From contig CAYFGK010000019.1 in the NCBI GenBank assembly GCA_964342305.1, forward strand, positions 1 through 64,000: a stretch of DNA of 64,000 bases, read 5' to 3'. The position numbers were made by a program, and so were the translations under genes. The notes under the pieces were generated by a model, which ran no database searches, was not told the DNA's origin, and was given only the letters and a program-made list of their open reading frames with translations. This document shows positions 43,561-52,357 of this stretch, one piece after another (position 1 is the stretch's first letter; every line of letters starts with the position of its first letter). This stretch comes from DT-110 sp964342305 (GTDB taxonomy: Bacteria; Bacteroidota; Bacteroidia; Chitinophagales; Saprospiraceae).

Positions 43561-44930
43561 GGTATATTCAGCCGCTTACTTTTACGCTGTTCCTGCTGGT
43601 AATGCAGGTAGTGGGTAGTAGCGTTTACGGACAAATGCGTCCGCCTTTCCAGACTCTGCGATTTGAGGAAGACCACAGCTTTTTGAAGGATACCAGTATA
43701 ATTGCAAAACCCCTGGACAAACTGAAGAATATCGAGATCGGTTCCTCTGGTCTTCTGTCGTTGGGCGGCGAGATCAACCAGACCTTCGAATACGTGCGGA
43801 CCCCTTTTGCCGATCAGACCGAAGACGCATACTGGCTGTCACGACTCATGGTACACGGAAATTTGGAGCTTGGCCGCGGGTTTCGGTTTTTTGGGGAATT
43901 GGGCAGCGGTACGATCAGCGGCCGAAGGAACGGGCCTCGGGTCATTGACCGGGATGATCTGTATGTTTTGAACCTCTTCGGTGAATACCGGGGTAACCAA
44001 TGGAATGTGCGGGTAGGCCGGCAAGAACTTACGTACGGTGGTGAGAACCTGATCTCGATCCGGAATGGAACCAACGTCCGTTATACCTTCGACGCGGCTA
44101 AGGTCTGGTGGGAGCAATCCTCGTGGCGGGTGGATGCCTTTGCCGGCACATTTGTCAATACGAATCCTGGATTCTTCGACAACCCGGTTTTAGATACGGA
44201 TGGGGATATCCTTTGGGGTTTGTACGCCGCTTTCCGCCCGGGGAAGGGCCTGCCCCAGATTGAGCCCTATTACATTGGCCTTCGTGACCCACTGGCTTTT
44301 TACACCCAGTACGTCGGTGCGGAAACAAGACATTCCTTCGGATTACGCATCTTCGATTCCGAGGGTCCACTTACCTATACCCTGGCGGGCGTGTACCAGG
44401 CGGGATCATCCGGCCCTTTTTCGGTCAGTGCATATCAACTGGCCGCAATCTTGGGGTATCAGCTTCCCTCCCTACCCGTGCAGGTTTCCTGGAACGGCTA
44501 TTTGTCCTCAGGAGATAATAACCCGGAAGATGAACAGCTGAACAGCTTCAACCCCTATTTCCCACAGCAAGCCAGCTTCCGTGGAGCCATGGCAACCCGG
44601 ATCTTCCCCATGAATATACTGTTTACGGGGCCCCGACTGGATTTGAATCTATTCCCCTTCCTGTTGACCCTGGATGCAGGATTCCTTTGGCGACACCGCA
44701 CCACGGAAGGGCTTTTCATCCCTGGTGGTTTTCCGGCCTACCAGGCCGAACAAAAGACTGACAAATTCCTGGGTAATCAGGTAGGTTTTACAGCGGTGCA
44801 GGTGATCAATCGTCATCTCACCCTGGTCGTCATCTATTCACATTTCACAGCCCGGGATTATTTTCTGGAACAACGGAATCCCGGGCAGGTCAATGACTTT
44901 TTCATCGGTAAAATGATCTTTAAATTCTAA
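43557..44930 (+). CDS. Outer-membrane porin-like protein of the alginate-export family
   Basis: This 457-residue protein has a signal peptide (LTFTLFLLVMQVVGSSVYGQ) and a long series of amphipathic beta-strands. The core NIEIGSSGLLSLGGEINQTFEYV, LMVHGNLELGRGFRFFGELGSG, DRDDLYVLNLFGEYRGNQWNVRVGRQELTYGGENLISIRNGTNVR and the final aromatic strand DFFIGKMIFKF fit the AlgE/alginate-export beta-barrel family, which forms outer-membrane channels. The name does not mean alginate is exported here. It overlaps the hydrolase by 4 bp and may let the operon's substrate in or out. Confidence 0.85.
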   Translation: MRYIQPLTFTLFLLVMQVVGSSVYGQMRPPFQTLRFEEDHSFLKDTSIIAKPLDKLKNIEIGSSGLLSLGGEINQTFEYVRTPFADQTEDAYWLSRLMVHGNLELGRGFRFFGELGSGTISGRRNGPRVIDRDDLYVLNLFGEYRGNQWNVRVGRQELTYGGENLISIRNGTNVRYTFDAAKVWWEQSSWRVDAFAGTFVNTNPGFFDNPVLDTDGDILWGLYAAFRPGKGLPQIEPYYIGLRDPLAFYTQYVGAETRHSFGLRIFDSEGPLTYTLAGVYQAGSSGPFSVSAYQLAAILGYQLPSLPVQVSWNGYLSSGDNNPEDEQLNSFNPYFPQQASFRGAMATRIFPMNILFTGPRLDLNLFPFLLTLDAGFLWRHRTTEGLFIPGGFPAYQAEQKTDKFLGNQVGFTAVQVINRHLTLVVIYSHFTARDYFLEQRNPGQVNDFFIGKMIFKF

Positions 44931-44934
44931 CACA

Positions 44935-45525
44935 ATGGACTACACTGAACGGTTAACACCAAGTAATTCAATGCTCATTATGGTCGACTTTCTCGACGGA
45001 TTCCTCCCCGGATTGCGGACCATTGAGCGATCTCTGTTCCGCGCTAATGCCGAAGCTCTGGCCCGTATTGGCAAGATCTTTAAGCTGCCAACGATCGTGC
45101 TGGGAGAAGAAGGCGACTTCCGGGGCAACTTCTTTCCCGAAGTGATGCAACACCTCGATCACGGCGTGCGTGTGGAACGGCATACCCCCAGCGCCTGGGA
45201 TGAACCGAATTTTGTTGCCGAACTGGAAAAGATCGGTCGCAAAAAGGTGATCATCGGAGGTATCTCCCTCGACATCTGCACGACTATGCTCACCCTCGAT
45301 CTGCTCCGCAATGGGTACGAGGTTTTCGTAGTGGTTGACGCTTCGGGATCCGATACGCAATTGAACGAAATGGCAGCCATGATGCGCATGACCCAGGCGG
45401 GCGCCGCCATGACCAGTTGGGGATCCCTGGCCAGCGAACTCATGAAAGACTGGCAAACACCCGAAGGTCCGCATGTTGGAGAACTGTATCAGCAATTCAG
45501 TTATTGGGGTAATCACGCCTTGTAA
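44935..45525 (+). CDS. Isochorismatase-family cysteine hydrolase
   Basis: This 196-residue protein has the isochorismatase-like fold: aspartate near the start in LIMVDFLDGFLPGL, a lysine-equivalent region around FKLPTIVLGEEGDF, and the catalytic cysteine in KVIIGGISLDICTTMLTLDLLRNGYEVFVVVDASGS. It resembles YcaC-type hydrolases of unclear substrate, possibly amides or hydroxy/carbamate compounds. It starts 5 bp after the porin gene and its stop overlaps the next start. Together with the neighbouring hydrolase it suggests a small catabolic or detoxifying route under MarR control. Confidence 0.9.
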   Translation: MDYTERLTPSNSMLIMVDFLDGFLPGLRTIERSLFRANAEALARIGKIFKLPTIVLGEEGDFRGNFFPEVMQHLDHGVRVERHTPSAWDEPNFVAELEKIGRKKVIIGGISLDICTTMLTLDLLRNGYEVFVVVDASGSDTQLNEMAAMMRMTQAGAAMTSWGSLASELMKDWQTPEGPHVGELYQQFSYWGNHAL

Positions 45526-45767
45526 TGAAGAAACTACCCGCTAAGTACTATATGATCGTATTCATCTTTCTGATGACCCTCTTTATCGGCCTTATCCTGT
45601 CGTTCATTCTGACCGCTATGAATACGGGGTTCGTCGATAACTTCCTGCTCATCTGGCTGAATCGATTCTTGAGTACCTGGATTATTGTTATTCCCACGGT
45701 GGCCATTGTGCTGCCCTTCGTACGCAACCTGACCGACCGCCTGGTCGAAAAGGCTACAAATCAATAA
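45525..45767 (+). CDS. DUF2798 membrane protein
   Basis: This 80-residue protein has two hydrophobic segments (about 9-31 and 43-66: MIVFIFLMTLFIGLILSFILTAMN and WLNRFLSTWIIVIPTVAIVLPFV) followed by RNLTDRLVEKA, the DUF2798 pattern. No activity is known for the family. It overlaps the preceding stop by one base (TAATG) and is 3 bp from the next gene. Confidence 0.85.
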   Translation: MKKLPAKYYMIVFIFLMTLFIGLILSFILTAMNTGFVDNFLLIWLNRFLSTWIIVIPTVAIVLPFVRNLTDRLVEKATNQ

Positions 45768-45769
45768 AA

Positions 45770-46453
45770 ATGGATCTTACCAAAAAAGTAATCGTAGTCG
45801 CCGGGGGTACCGGCGCCGTCGGAGAAGGTATCGTCAAAGCCCTGTTGGAGACCGGAGCAACCATCGTTGTTCCGGTCCGCACGGAAGGTAAAGGGAACAG
45901 CCTGCGGGAATACACCGGTAATCCGTCGAACCTGGATCTGATCGCCGCCCAACCCGGGCAATACGATTCCGCCATGGCCTTCATTAAGGAGGTTGTTGCG
46001 CGCTATGGCCGGATCGATCTGGCCATAGCGTCCATCGGCGGCTGGTATCAGGGTGGTCGAATGGCCCAGGTCCCGATGTCCGATTGGTTGCAGGTGATGG
46101 ACAACAACCTGAACGCCCACTTTGTCTTTGCCAAGGCGATGTTATCGTATTTTCATGAGGGGGATGCCGGTACCTACGTAATGATCAACGGCGGGGCCTC
46201 CGAAATGGTGGTGCCCGGAGCTGGTCCCATGTCGGTCATTGCTGCGGCACAGAAGATGATGGCACAGGTTTTTCGGGCCGAAACCAGGGGAACCAAGGTC
46301 GAAGTCTATTCCGTGGCCGCCTTCACTCCGGTCATTACCCGGACTCGTCCGAGTGGTCCGCCCGATTGGCTGAAGGCCGAAGAGATCGGGCACTATATTG
46401 CAGCCTTGTACCGGGGTGAAAAAGGCGATGAGGTCATTCACCAACTGACCTGA
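45770..46453 (+). CDS. Short-chain dehydrogenase/reductase
   Basis: This 227-residue SDR protein has the cofactor glycine motif VVAGGTGAVGEGIVKALLETGA (about 10-31) and LDLAIASIGGWYQGG in place of the NNAG strand. The catalytic Ser region is GTYVMINGGASE, while a canonical Tyr-x-x-x-Lys is not clear: the expected site reads MSVIAAAQKMMAQ. It is therefore probably NAD(P)-binding, but the catalytic Tyr seems lost or shifted, so activity is uncertain. It is the last gene of the MarR-linked operon. Confidence 0.85.
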   Translation: MDLTKKVIVVAGGTGAVGEGIVKALLETGATIVVPVRTEGKGNSLREYTGNPSNLDLIAAQPGQYDSAMAFIKEVVARYGRIDLAIASIGGWYQGGRMAQVPMSDWLQVMDNNLNAHFVFAKAMLSYFHEGDAGTYVMINGGASEMVVPGAGPMSVIAAAQKMMAQVFRAETRGTKVEVYSVAAFTPVITRTRPSGPPDWLKAEEIGHYIAALYRGEKGDEVIHQLT

Positions 46454-46501
46454 GCAAGGGACCGCGACCACGGACGAAGCTTTTTTGGCGAAAGCCACAA
46501 A

Positions 46502-46532
46502 CAAAAAACGCCCCTGCCACACGGGCAGGAGC
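46502..46532 (-). terminator. Terminator for the AhpD-like gene
   Basis: Read on the minus strand, CCTGCC and GGCAGG form the stem of a hairpin followed by GCGTTTTTTG. It lies past the MITE-like element that follows the 3' end of the gene at 46745-47293. Confidence 0.65.
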
Positions 46533-46561
46533 ATTCCGTTTACGCATCTGAATTACCTGAC

Positions 46562-46745
46562 TAACGTAAGGTTGGGGCCAAGCTATGTACAAAATAAATG
46601 AGTGTCATAACCATACGCTGTATTTGGTATACGGTATAGGGTAGTAAGACTTGCTTAAATCCATATACATACTACCTTGTACCGGGAGTTTGGGCGATGA
46701 TTAGCAGTATTTTACAAAACCATCTAAGCCCAACCTCTCGTTAAC
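46562..46745. repeat. Intergenic MITE-like repeat, copy B
   Basis: About 184 bp with terminal inverted arms TAACGTAAGGTTGGGG (46562-46577) and CCCAACCTCTCGTTAA (46729-46744), an inner part with TGTATTTGGTATACGG, TAGTAAG, ATACTACCTTGTACCGGGAG, in the inverted order relative to copies at 24557 and 52152. It fills the space up to the AhpD-like stop codon. Confidence 0.75.
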
Positions 46746-47293
46746 TATGCAACCTGTGTTTCCAGTTCGGGTGCGAGGGGGAAGTCGATGGGTACGTTGG
46801 TGGTACCGTGGATAAAGTTGCTGATGATCTTGTCACCGATCACGATAATGGCATCGACCAGGTTGGCTTTATTGTAGCCGGCAGCGAAGAAGGCATCGAC
46901 CACTTCGGGATCGGGCTTGCTTCGGTTGATGGTGATATTTCGGACGAATTTGGCCAGTGCATCCAGTTTGGGATCGAAGGAGGCCGAACCACCGCGAATC
47001 TCGAGGATCTGCTCGTCGGTGAAGCCGTTCATTTTACCCAGGGCGGTGTGTGCACTCTGGCAGTAACGGCAATCGTTGACCTGGCTGACCACCAGATTGA
47101 TCACTTCGCGCTCTTTGGCTTTGAGGGTGCTTTTGCGGTTTTGCAGAGCGAGGTAATCGCCCAGGGCCGTGTCGTTGTAGGCATAGGCTGCGTATAGGTT
47201 AGGGACGAAACCAACGCCTTTTTCGAGTTGGTCAAAGATCTGTTGGTTATTCTCAGAAACTTGATTGCGGGTGGGAACTTCAAAGGTAGCCAT
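46745..47293 (-). CDS. AhpD-like carboxymuconolactone decarboxylase-family protein
   Basis: This 182-residue all-helical protein carries the redox motif CRYC in NDCRYCQSAHTALGKMNGFTDEQILEIRGG (about 75-104), typical of the alkylhydroperoxidase AhpD-like branch that uses a CxxC pair plus a nearby histidine to reduce peroxides. The N-terminal QIFDQLEKGVGFVPNLYAAYAYND is also typical. Its partners are not in the window. It is transcribed divergently from the small membrane gene at 47467. Confidence 0.92.
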   Translation of the reverse strand: MATFEVPTRNQVSENNQQIFDQLEKGVGFVPNLYAAYAYNDTALGDYLALQNRKSTLKAKEREVINLVVSQVNDCRYCQSAHTALGKMNGFTDEQILEIRGGSASFDPKLDALAKFVRNITINRSKPDPEVVDAFFAAGYNKANLVDAIIVIGDKIISNFIHGTTNVPIDFPLAPELETQVA

Positions 47294-47466
47294 GATTTGT
47301 TGTTTTGGTTGGTAATTAAATACAATGCAAAGATGGCCGTCTGAGGAAGGCTTTCGTTAGGCAGAAATGCCCGGGGACTTATCAGAACTTCCCGAAGTAA
47401 AAAAAGGTGATCTAGGGGCATCCAGGTGTATTTTGCATCTTCTTTACACAGTAAAACCTACGCCCT

Positions 47467-47832
47467 ATGCCCAAGTCCTCCCGAGTTCTTACCATCATCG
47501 GTATAGCTATGCTCGTAATCATGGCCGGATTCCACGGCAGTGGTTTCTGGTACGTGCGCAAGTCCATCCAATCGTCCGATGCTTCCGGTTTCCTGAAGGA
47601 CATCGTGCCCGCCCTGTTTGCTCACCCCTCCTTTCACTTGCTGGCACTGGCTGCTTTTGGGGTCTTGGCCCTTTTCCAACCACAAAGTGCCCGCCCCATT
47701 TTGTACCTGGTTTCCTTGCTGGTGCTGGGTGATGCTATGCTGGGGCTCGCCCTTGGCGGACTCATTCCGGGATTGCTATTGGTTGGTGCCGCAACTTGTT
47801 TTGGTTTGGCTGGCTTTCGCCAAAAAGGATAG
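47467..47832 (+). CDS. Small four-helix membrane protein
   Basis: This 121-residue protein has four hydrophobic segments (VLTIIGIAMLVIMAGFHGSGFW, FHLLALAAFGVLALF, PILYLVSLLVLGDAMLGLALGG, IPGLLLVGAATCFGLAGF) with a short polar link. I do not recognise a named family with certainty. Its last codons (GFRQKG) coincide with a copy of GGCTTTCGCCAAAAA. It diverges from the AhpD-like gene and may share a peroxide-linked regulation, but this is speculation. Confidence 0.72.
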   Translation: MPKSSRVLTIIGIAMLVIMAGFHGSGFWYVRKSIQSSDASGFLKDIVPALFAHPSFHLLALAAFGVLALFQPQSARPILYLVSLLVLGDAMLGLALGGLIPGLLLVGAATCFGLAGFRQKG

Positions 47833-47963
47833 TATCATCAACTCCAGGCGGACCCTCTGGTGGTAAACCCCTGATTTTAGAATATTTACGCGCCCAAAAT
47901 TGCACCCGGTGCGAAAATCATAGAAATTATTTGGTATTCCCTCCATCCCAAATACCGATCTCT

Positions 47964-49292
47964 ATGAAAAAGGTAGTGTCGATATCCCGCTATTCGTTGG
48001 CTTTGGTCATGCTGATTCTTTGTGCAACTTGTTCGCCGACTGCCCCGGATCCAGAGGAATGGTCACCCGAGCTGTTACTAGACTGGAATGAGACCATCTT
48101 CGACATCGCCGTTGCGGAAGATGGCCTCAGCACCCTCAAGGGTTTACGCACAGCAGCCATGTTGCACATTGCCATTCACGATGTGCTCAATACGATTCAT
48201 CCCCGGTACCAGCGTTACGCCTACCAGCATGCAATCGATGAAACGGTCGATCCCCTGGCAGCAGCCACCGAAGCCGCTTACCAAATCGGCACCTCGCAGT
48301 ACCCCGACCAACAAAAACGGTTTGACGCGCTTCGCAGCAAACGGCTGGTCGATATTCCTGCCGGCTCCATGCGCGAAAGGAGCCTAGCCCTTGGGATGGC
48401 AAGCGCAAAAGCAATTCTGCAAGCCAGAGCTGATGATGCGTGGAACGGAGAAGCGGAGTACACCTGGCACCCGATGGCTCCCGGCGTATATGCCGAATTC
48501 AAAGAGCACAGCGGCACCCCCGAAGGATTTGTCTTTGGCGCCGGCTGGGCCATAGCGCATCCATTTCTGCTGGAAGCCCCTGAACAATTTCGGTCTCCAC
48601 CTCCGCCTATGATTCAAAGCGAAGCTTACACCAGGGCCTTCAATGAAGTAAAGTCGGTTGGACACACCAATAGCAGTGAGCGGACCGAGGATCAGGCTCA
48701 CCTAGCTATGTGGTGGAAAGACTTTGTAGAAAACTCACACAATCGGCTGGCTCGTCAATTGGTACAAAAAGAATCTTTGAATCTGTGGGAAGCGGCCCGG
48801 TTATTTGCGATGCTGAATATGACCATTTTTGACGCCTACGTCTGTGTGTTTGACGATAAATTTCACTACAACCACTGGCGCCCCTACACGGCCATCCGCT
48901 GGGCGGCCAATGATGAAAACCCTAATACGGTCCCCGATACCACCTGGAACAACCTACACCGGAACACTTATGCTTTTCCTTCCTACCCATCAGCCCACGG
49001 TACGGCCAGTTCAGCAGCCATGACCGTTTTGGCCACTACACTGGGGACCGGTGATGATTACACCTTCACGATGCGCACCGATTCGGTGGACATAGCCGGA
49101 TTGTTCTCCGGAAAAATGGCGATGGATCCACCTACCCGGTCTTTTACTTCTTTTTCCGAAGCAGGCATGGAGGCAGCCATGTCGAGGGTGTACCTCGGTA
49201 TTCATTTCAGGTACGATTCAGAAGCAGGTTTTGAATTGGGACGAAAAGTAGGTGAATATGCCGGAACAATTTTTTTGCAGCCCATACGATAG
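47964..49292 (+). CDS. Vanadium-dependent haloperoxidase/PAP2-family lipoprotein
   Basis: This 442-residue protein has a lipobox N-terminus (LALVMLILCATCSPTAPD; the likely lipid-modified Cys is the first or second Cys of the ILCATC segment). The C-terminal half has the PAP2/haloperoxidase active-site motifs in order: KFHYNHWRPYTAIRWAAND, YPSAHGTASSAA with the phosphate/vanadate serine-histidine, and LGIHFRYDSEAGFELGRKVGE with the second histidine. Such proteins bind phosphate or vanadate and act as phosphatases or haloperoxidases. Start placed at ATG 47964; an in-frame upstream extension would be a shadow of the neighbouring gene. Confidence 0.88.
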   Translation: MKKVVSISRYSLALVMLILCATCSPTAPDPEEWSPELLLDWNETIFDIAVAEDGLSTLKGLRTAAMLHIAIHDVLNTIHPRYQRYAYQHAIDETVDPLAAATEAAYQIGTSQYPDQQKRFDALRSKRLVDIPAGSMRERSLALGMASAKAILQARADDAWNGEAEYTWHPMAPGVYAEFKEHSGTPEGFVFGAGWAIAHPFLLEAPEQFRSPPPPMIQSEAYTRAFNEVKSVGHTNSSERTEDQAHLAMWWKDFVENSHNRLARQLVQKESLNLWEAARLFAMLNMTIFDAYVCVFDDKFHYNHWRPYTAIRWAANDENPNTVPDTTWNNLHRNTYAFPSYPSAHGTASSAAMTVLATTLGTGDDYTFTMRTDSVDIAGLFSGKMAMDPPTRSFTSFSEAGMEAAMSRVYLGIHFRYDSEAGFELGRKVGEYAGTIFLQPIR

Positions 49293-49316
49293 CTCGAGAA
49301 TTTCCTATCTTTTGCC

Positions 49317-50798
49317 ATGCGCAAACACCTAACCCTGATCGCCTCCCTGGCTTTGATAAAATTGATCATTCAATTACTGGGCAACCGCCACTACGGCTTC
49401 CACCGTGATGAATTGCTGCACCTCTCGGTTGGGCAGCACCTGGACTGGGGATACATGGAGTTCCCGCCCCTGATCGGCTGGCTGGGCCGCTTGTCGACGA
49501 TCATATTCGACACCTCTCTGATGGGTGTGCGGCTTTTCCCGACCCTGGCCGGGGTGGTCATTTTGGTTATTTGCTGCCTTTCGGCAAAAAAATGGGGTGG
49601 TAGCTGGAAGGCGATCCTGGTTGCTGGTGCCTGTGTACTGGGTTTCCTGCCCTTTTTCCGCAATCACACCCTGTTCCAGCCCGTGGCCTTCGATCAGTTG
49701 TGCTGGACACTCGGGTTCTACTATCTGGTTTCTTACCTCAAGGATGAAGACAATCGCTACCTCTATTTGACGGGATTAATTACGGGCATTGGATTGCTGA
49801 ATAAATACACCATGTTGGTCTGGGCCTTTGCCGCCGTAGTGGGCCTGGCTTTCTTCGAGGGTGGACGAATATATCGTAAAGGGCAAGCCTACCTGGCAGC
49901 GGGCATTGCGCTCCTAATCTTTCTGCCCAACGTGCTGTGGCAGGCCAGTCGCGACTTTCCACTCTTCGGACATTTAGCAGAACTCCGCGCAAGCCAACTC
50001 AGCGAGATGGGCACCTGGGATTTCGGAATGGCGCAATTGGATTATCCATTCACCCTGATCGTCAGCTTGCTCGGCATTTGGTTTTTGCTGAAAAGCGCCC
50101 GGTTTCGGGCCATTGGGGTGGCAACAGTGGTCATCTTCGCTACCATGTGGATACTCCGGGCCAAGGCCTATTACGTATTTGGTGTGTATCCCATTTTGTT
50201 TGCGGCCGGCGCCGTGCAGGTGGATCGTTGGTTGCGAGAAAAGCATCCAGCCTGGATGATCGGCATAGCGGCGGTGGTCTTTTTGCCGACGGTTCCGTTC
50301 ATTCCCGAAGCGACCCCCATCCTCCCGATCGAAGATTACGTAGCTTACAAAGACCTGCCCCGCAAGAACGGACGGGTGGAGCTCACGGGCGACTACGCTG
50401 ATATGTTTGGCTGGGAAGAACAGGTGGCCCTGGTGGATAGTGTGTACCGATCCCTTTCACCCGTCGAGCGATCCAACTGCGTGCTCTGGGCCGAGAACTA
50501 CGGGGAAGCAGGCGCCTTGACCATTCTGGGCGACCGCTACGACCTCCCCGATCCGATCAGCCGGCACGGTACCTTCTGGACCTGGGGTTATCAAAATCCG
50601 GATGCCGCGGTCTGGATCAGTCTGGGCAATGAAGAAGGCTCCGTGAACCACGTCTTTGCGGACGTGCGCCTGGTCAAAATGATCTATCATCCCTACGCAA
50701 TCGGGGAGGAAAATGGGATCCCGCTCTACGTTTGTCGTCAGCCGAAAGTGGAAATCCCACAGTGGTGGGCCGATTACGAGCCGTATATATTTGACTGA
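49317..50798 (+). CDS. Glycosyltransferase family 39-like membrane protein (ArnT/PMT type)
   Basis: This 493-residue inner-membrane protein has about 11 hydrophobic segments. The first periplasmic loop HRDELLHLSVGQHLDWGYMEFPPLIGWLGRLS carries the conserved Asp-Glu and is the hallmark of the PMT_2/GT-C glycosyltransferases that take a sugar from polyprenyl phosphate. A second conserved region (RNHTLFQPVAFDQLCWTLGFYY) follows, then the usual series of helices and a soluble C-terminal domain from about residue 330. It starts 25 bp after the haloperoxidase gene. The acceptor (protein, lipid or cell-envelope glycan) cannot be told. Confidence 0.9.
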   Translation: MRKHLTLIASLALIKLIIQLLGNRHYGFHRDELLHLSVGQHLDWGYMEFPPLIGWLGRLSTIIFDTSLMGVRLFPTLAGVVILVICCLSAKKWGGSWKAILVAGACVLGFLPFFRNHTLFQPVAFDQLCWTLGFYYLVSYLKDEDNRYLYLTGLITGIGLLNKYTMLVWAFAAVVGLAFFEGGRIYRKGQAYLAAGIALLIFLPNVLWQASRDFPLFGHLAELRASQLSEMGTWDFGMAQLDYPFTLIVSLLGIWFLLKSARFRAIGVATVVIFATMWILRAKAYYVFGVYPILFAAGAVQVDRWLREKHPAWMIGIAAVVFLPTVPFIPEATPILPIEDYVAYKDLPRKNGRVELTGDYADMFGWEEQVALVDSVYRSLSPVERSNCVLWAENYGEAGALTILGDRYDLPDPISRHGTFWTWGYQNPDAAVWISLGNEEGSVNHVFADVRLVKMIYHPYAIGEENGIPLYVCRQPKVEIPQWWADYEPYIFD

Positions 50799-50920
50799 CC
50801 AACGTACTGAGGAGGTCAGTACTATTCTTCTGCTTATTGTGCAGGCCTACTTTATGGAGAAGAGATCTGCCTGAAAACCAAGCCCCTCCCGCCTGTGTTT
50901 AACCGTTACATTACCGCATT

Positions 50921-52123
50921 ATGAAACGATCCGGATCGGCCGACCTGGCACTTATGGGCGGTGGTGTGCCCAAATGGCTCTACGAACGCATGCAGCGTAT
51001 GAGCCTCGCCGTAGTGGAGGCTATACTTACCGAATACGGACACCAGGCCTTTTTGTCCCGTCTGTCGGATCCCTTTTGGTTTCAGAGTTTCGGCGCCGTA
51101 ATTGGTATGGATTGGAATTCCTCCGGGGTTACGACTACCGTCATGCGGGCCATGAGCGATGCCATCAACCCTCACGCTAAAGACCTGGGACTTTTTATTT
51201 GCGGCGGCAAGGGGAAACAATCCCTGCGAACACCGCGGGAACTACTTCGCGTGGGAGAAATTACCGGACTGGACGGCGACGACCTGGGACGCTCCAGCAA
51301 ACTCATTGCCAAGGTAGATAATACAGCCGTCCAGGACGGATATCAACTATACCTCCACAGTTTTGTGGTCAGTGCTGATGGTGATTGGACGGTTATACAA
51401 CAGGGTATGAGACCAGAAGATAAAAGTGCCCGCCGCTACCATTGGCACTCCGGCACCCTTTCTTCCTTCATTGAGGACCCGCACGCGGCTGTTTGTGGGC
51501 CCCAACAAGGCGATATTCTTAATCTGGTAGCCAAAGCCGCCAAGCCTACCCAAACCGGGATATTGGATCTGACCACCCAAAAGCCAGAACACATCCTGTT
51601 GGAAGCCCGGCATTTGAAGGTGCCAATGCAGAAAGGCGTTCGTAAGGGGGATGTCGACCTGAAGCGGCTGGGCAGCGTCCTCTGGCTGGCACAGGAAAGC
51701 CAAACCACTGATTTTGAGAGCCTGCTTTTACTAAAAGGACTTGGCCCCCGAACGCTGCAATCCCTCACTCTGGTCAGCGAAGTTATCCACGGTACGCCTT
51801 CGCGCTTTACCGATCCGGCCCGTTTTGCGTTTGCACACGGAAGTAAGGGCGGCAATCCGGCACCAGTACCCACCAGGGTGTACGATCAGACCATTCGAAC
51901 CCTCCAGACTGCCGTTGAAAAAGCTAAAGTGGGGAATTCGGATAAGGCAAAGGCTATCGCCAAACTTTCGGAGCTTGCGCAAAAAGCGGAAGCCGGTTTT
52001 ACGCCTACCGGAACGGTAGAAGATGTGATCAAAAAAGAGAAACAAGAAGCCTGGAAGTACGGTGGACGAACAGTCAGGGAGTGGTCCAAACCGCCCGACG
52101 ATGATCAATTGAGCCTCTTCTAA
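50921..52123 (+). CDS. DUF763 protein
   Basis: This 400-residue protein matches DUF763 throughout: MKRSGSADLALMGGGVPKWLYERM, FGAVIGMDWNSSGVTTTVMRAM, CGGKGKQSLRTPREL, DGYQLYLHSFVVSADGDWTVIQQGM and ARRYHWHS near residue 170. The family has no established biochemical role; some members are linked to DNA repair or recombination. The last third (HGTPSRFTDPARFAFAHGSKGGNP onward) contains low-complexity lysine-rich coiled coil and ends with the short DDDQLSLF tail. It is transcribed alone. Confidence 0.9.
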   Translation: MKRSGSADLALMGGGVPKWLYERMQRMSLAVVEAILTEYGHQAFLSRLSDPFWFQSFGAVIGMDWNSSGVTTTVMRAMSDAINPHAKDLGLFICGGKGKQSLRTPRELLRVGEITGLDGDDLGRSSKLIAKVDNTAVQDGYQLYLHSFVVSADGDWTVIQQGMRPEDKSARRYHWHSGTLSSFIEDPHAAVCGPQQGDILNLVAKAAKPTQTGILDLTTQKPEHILLEARHLKVPMQKGVRKGDVDLKRLGSVLWLAQESQTTDFESLLLLKGLGPRTLQSLTLVSEVIHGTPSRFTDPARFAFAHGSKGGNPAPVPTRVYDQTIRTLQTAVEKAKVGNSDKAKAIAKLSELAQKAEAGFTPTGTVEDVIKKEKQEAWKYGGRTVREWSKPPDDDQLSLF

Positions 52124-52151
52124 AGCATATTTGGTATTTTGATGACTACTC

Positions 52152-52340
52152 AAACGTGAGGTTGGGCACAGGCTATTTCATGAATGAAAGATAATCAAGG
52201 CCCAACCTCCCGGTACATCGTAGTAGGTATTGAGTATAAGGATTGAAAATAGTCCTACTACCTAATACCCTGTACCAAATACAAAGTAAGGTTTTGGCAT
52301 TCAGTCTTTTAGCAAACAGCTCGGCCTTAACCTCACGTTA
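52152..52340. repeat. Intergenic MITE-like repeat, copy C
   Basis: About 189 bp. Terminal arms are AACGTGAGGTTGGGC (52152-52166) and CTTAACCTCACGTT (52326-52339). Inner landmarks GGCCCAACCTCCCGGTAC, TAGTAGGTATT, AAGGATT, AGTCCTACTACCTAATACCC, TGTACCAAATACAAAGTAAGGTT match the other copies. It lies between DUF763 and the DUF1349 gene and has no reading frame. Confidence 0.8.
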
Positions 52341-52357
52341 ATTAACAGTACCTGACT

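Noticed and set aside
46502..46532. Terminator of the MarR-linked operon on the plus strand
   Set aside because: On the plus strand the hairpin is followed by ATTCCGTTTACG, without a T-run; the T-run is on the minus-strand side, so it is assigned to the AhpD-like gene.
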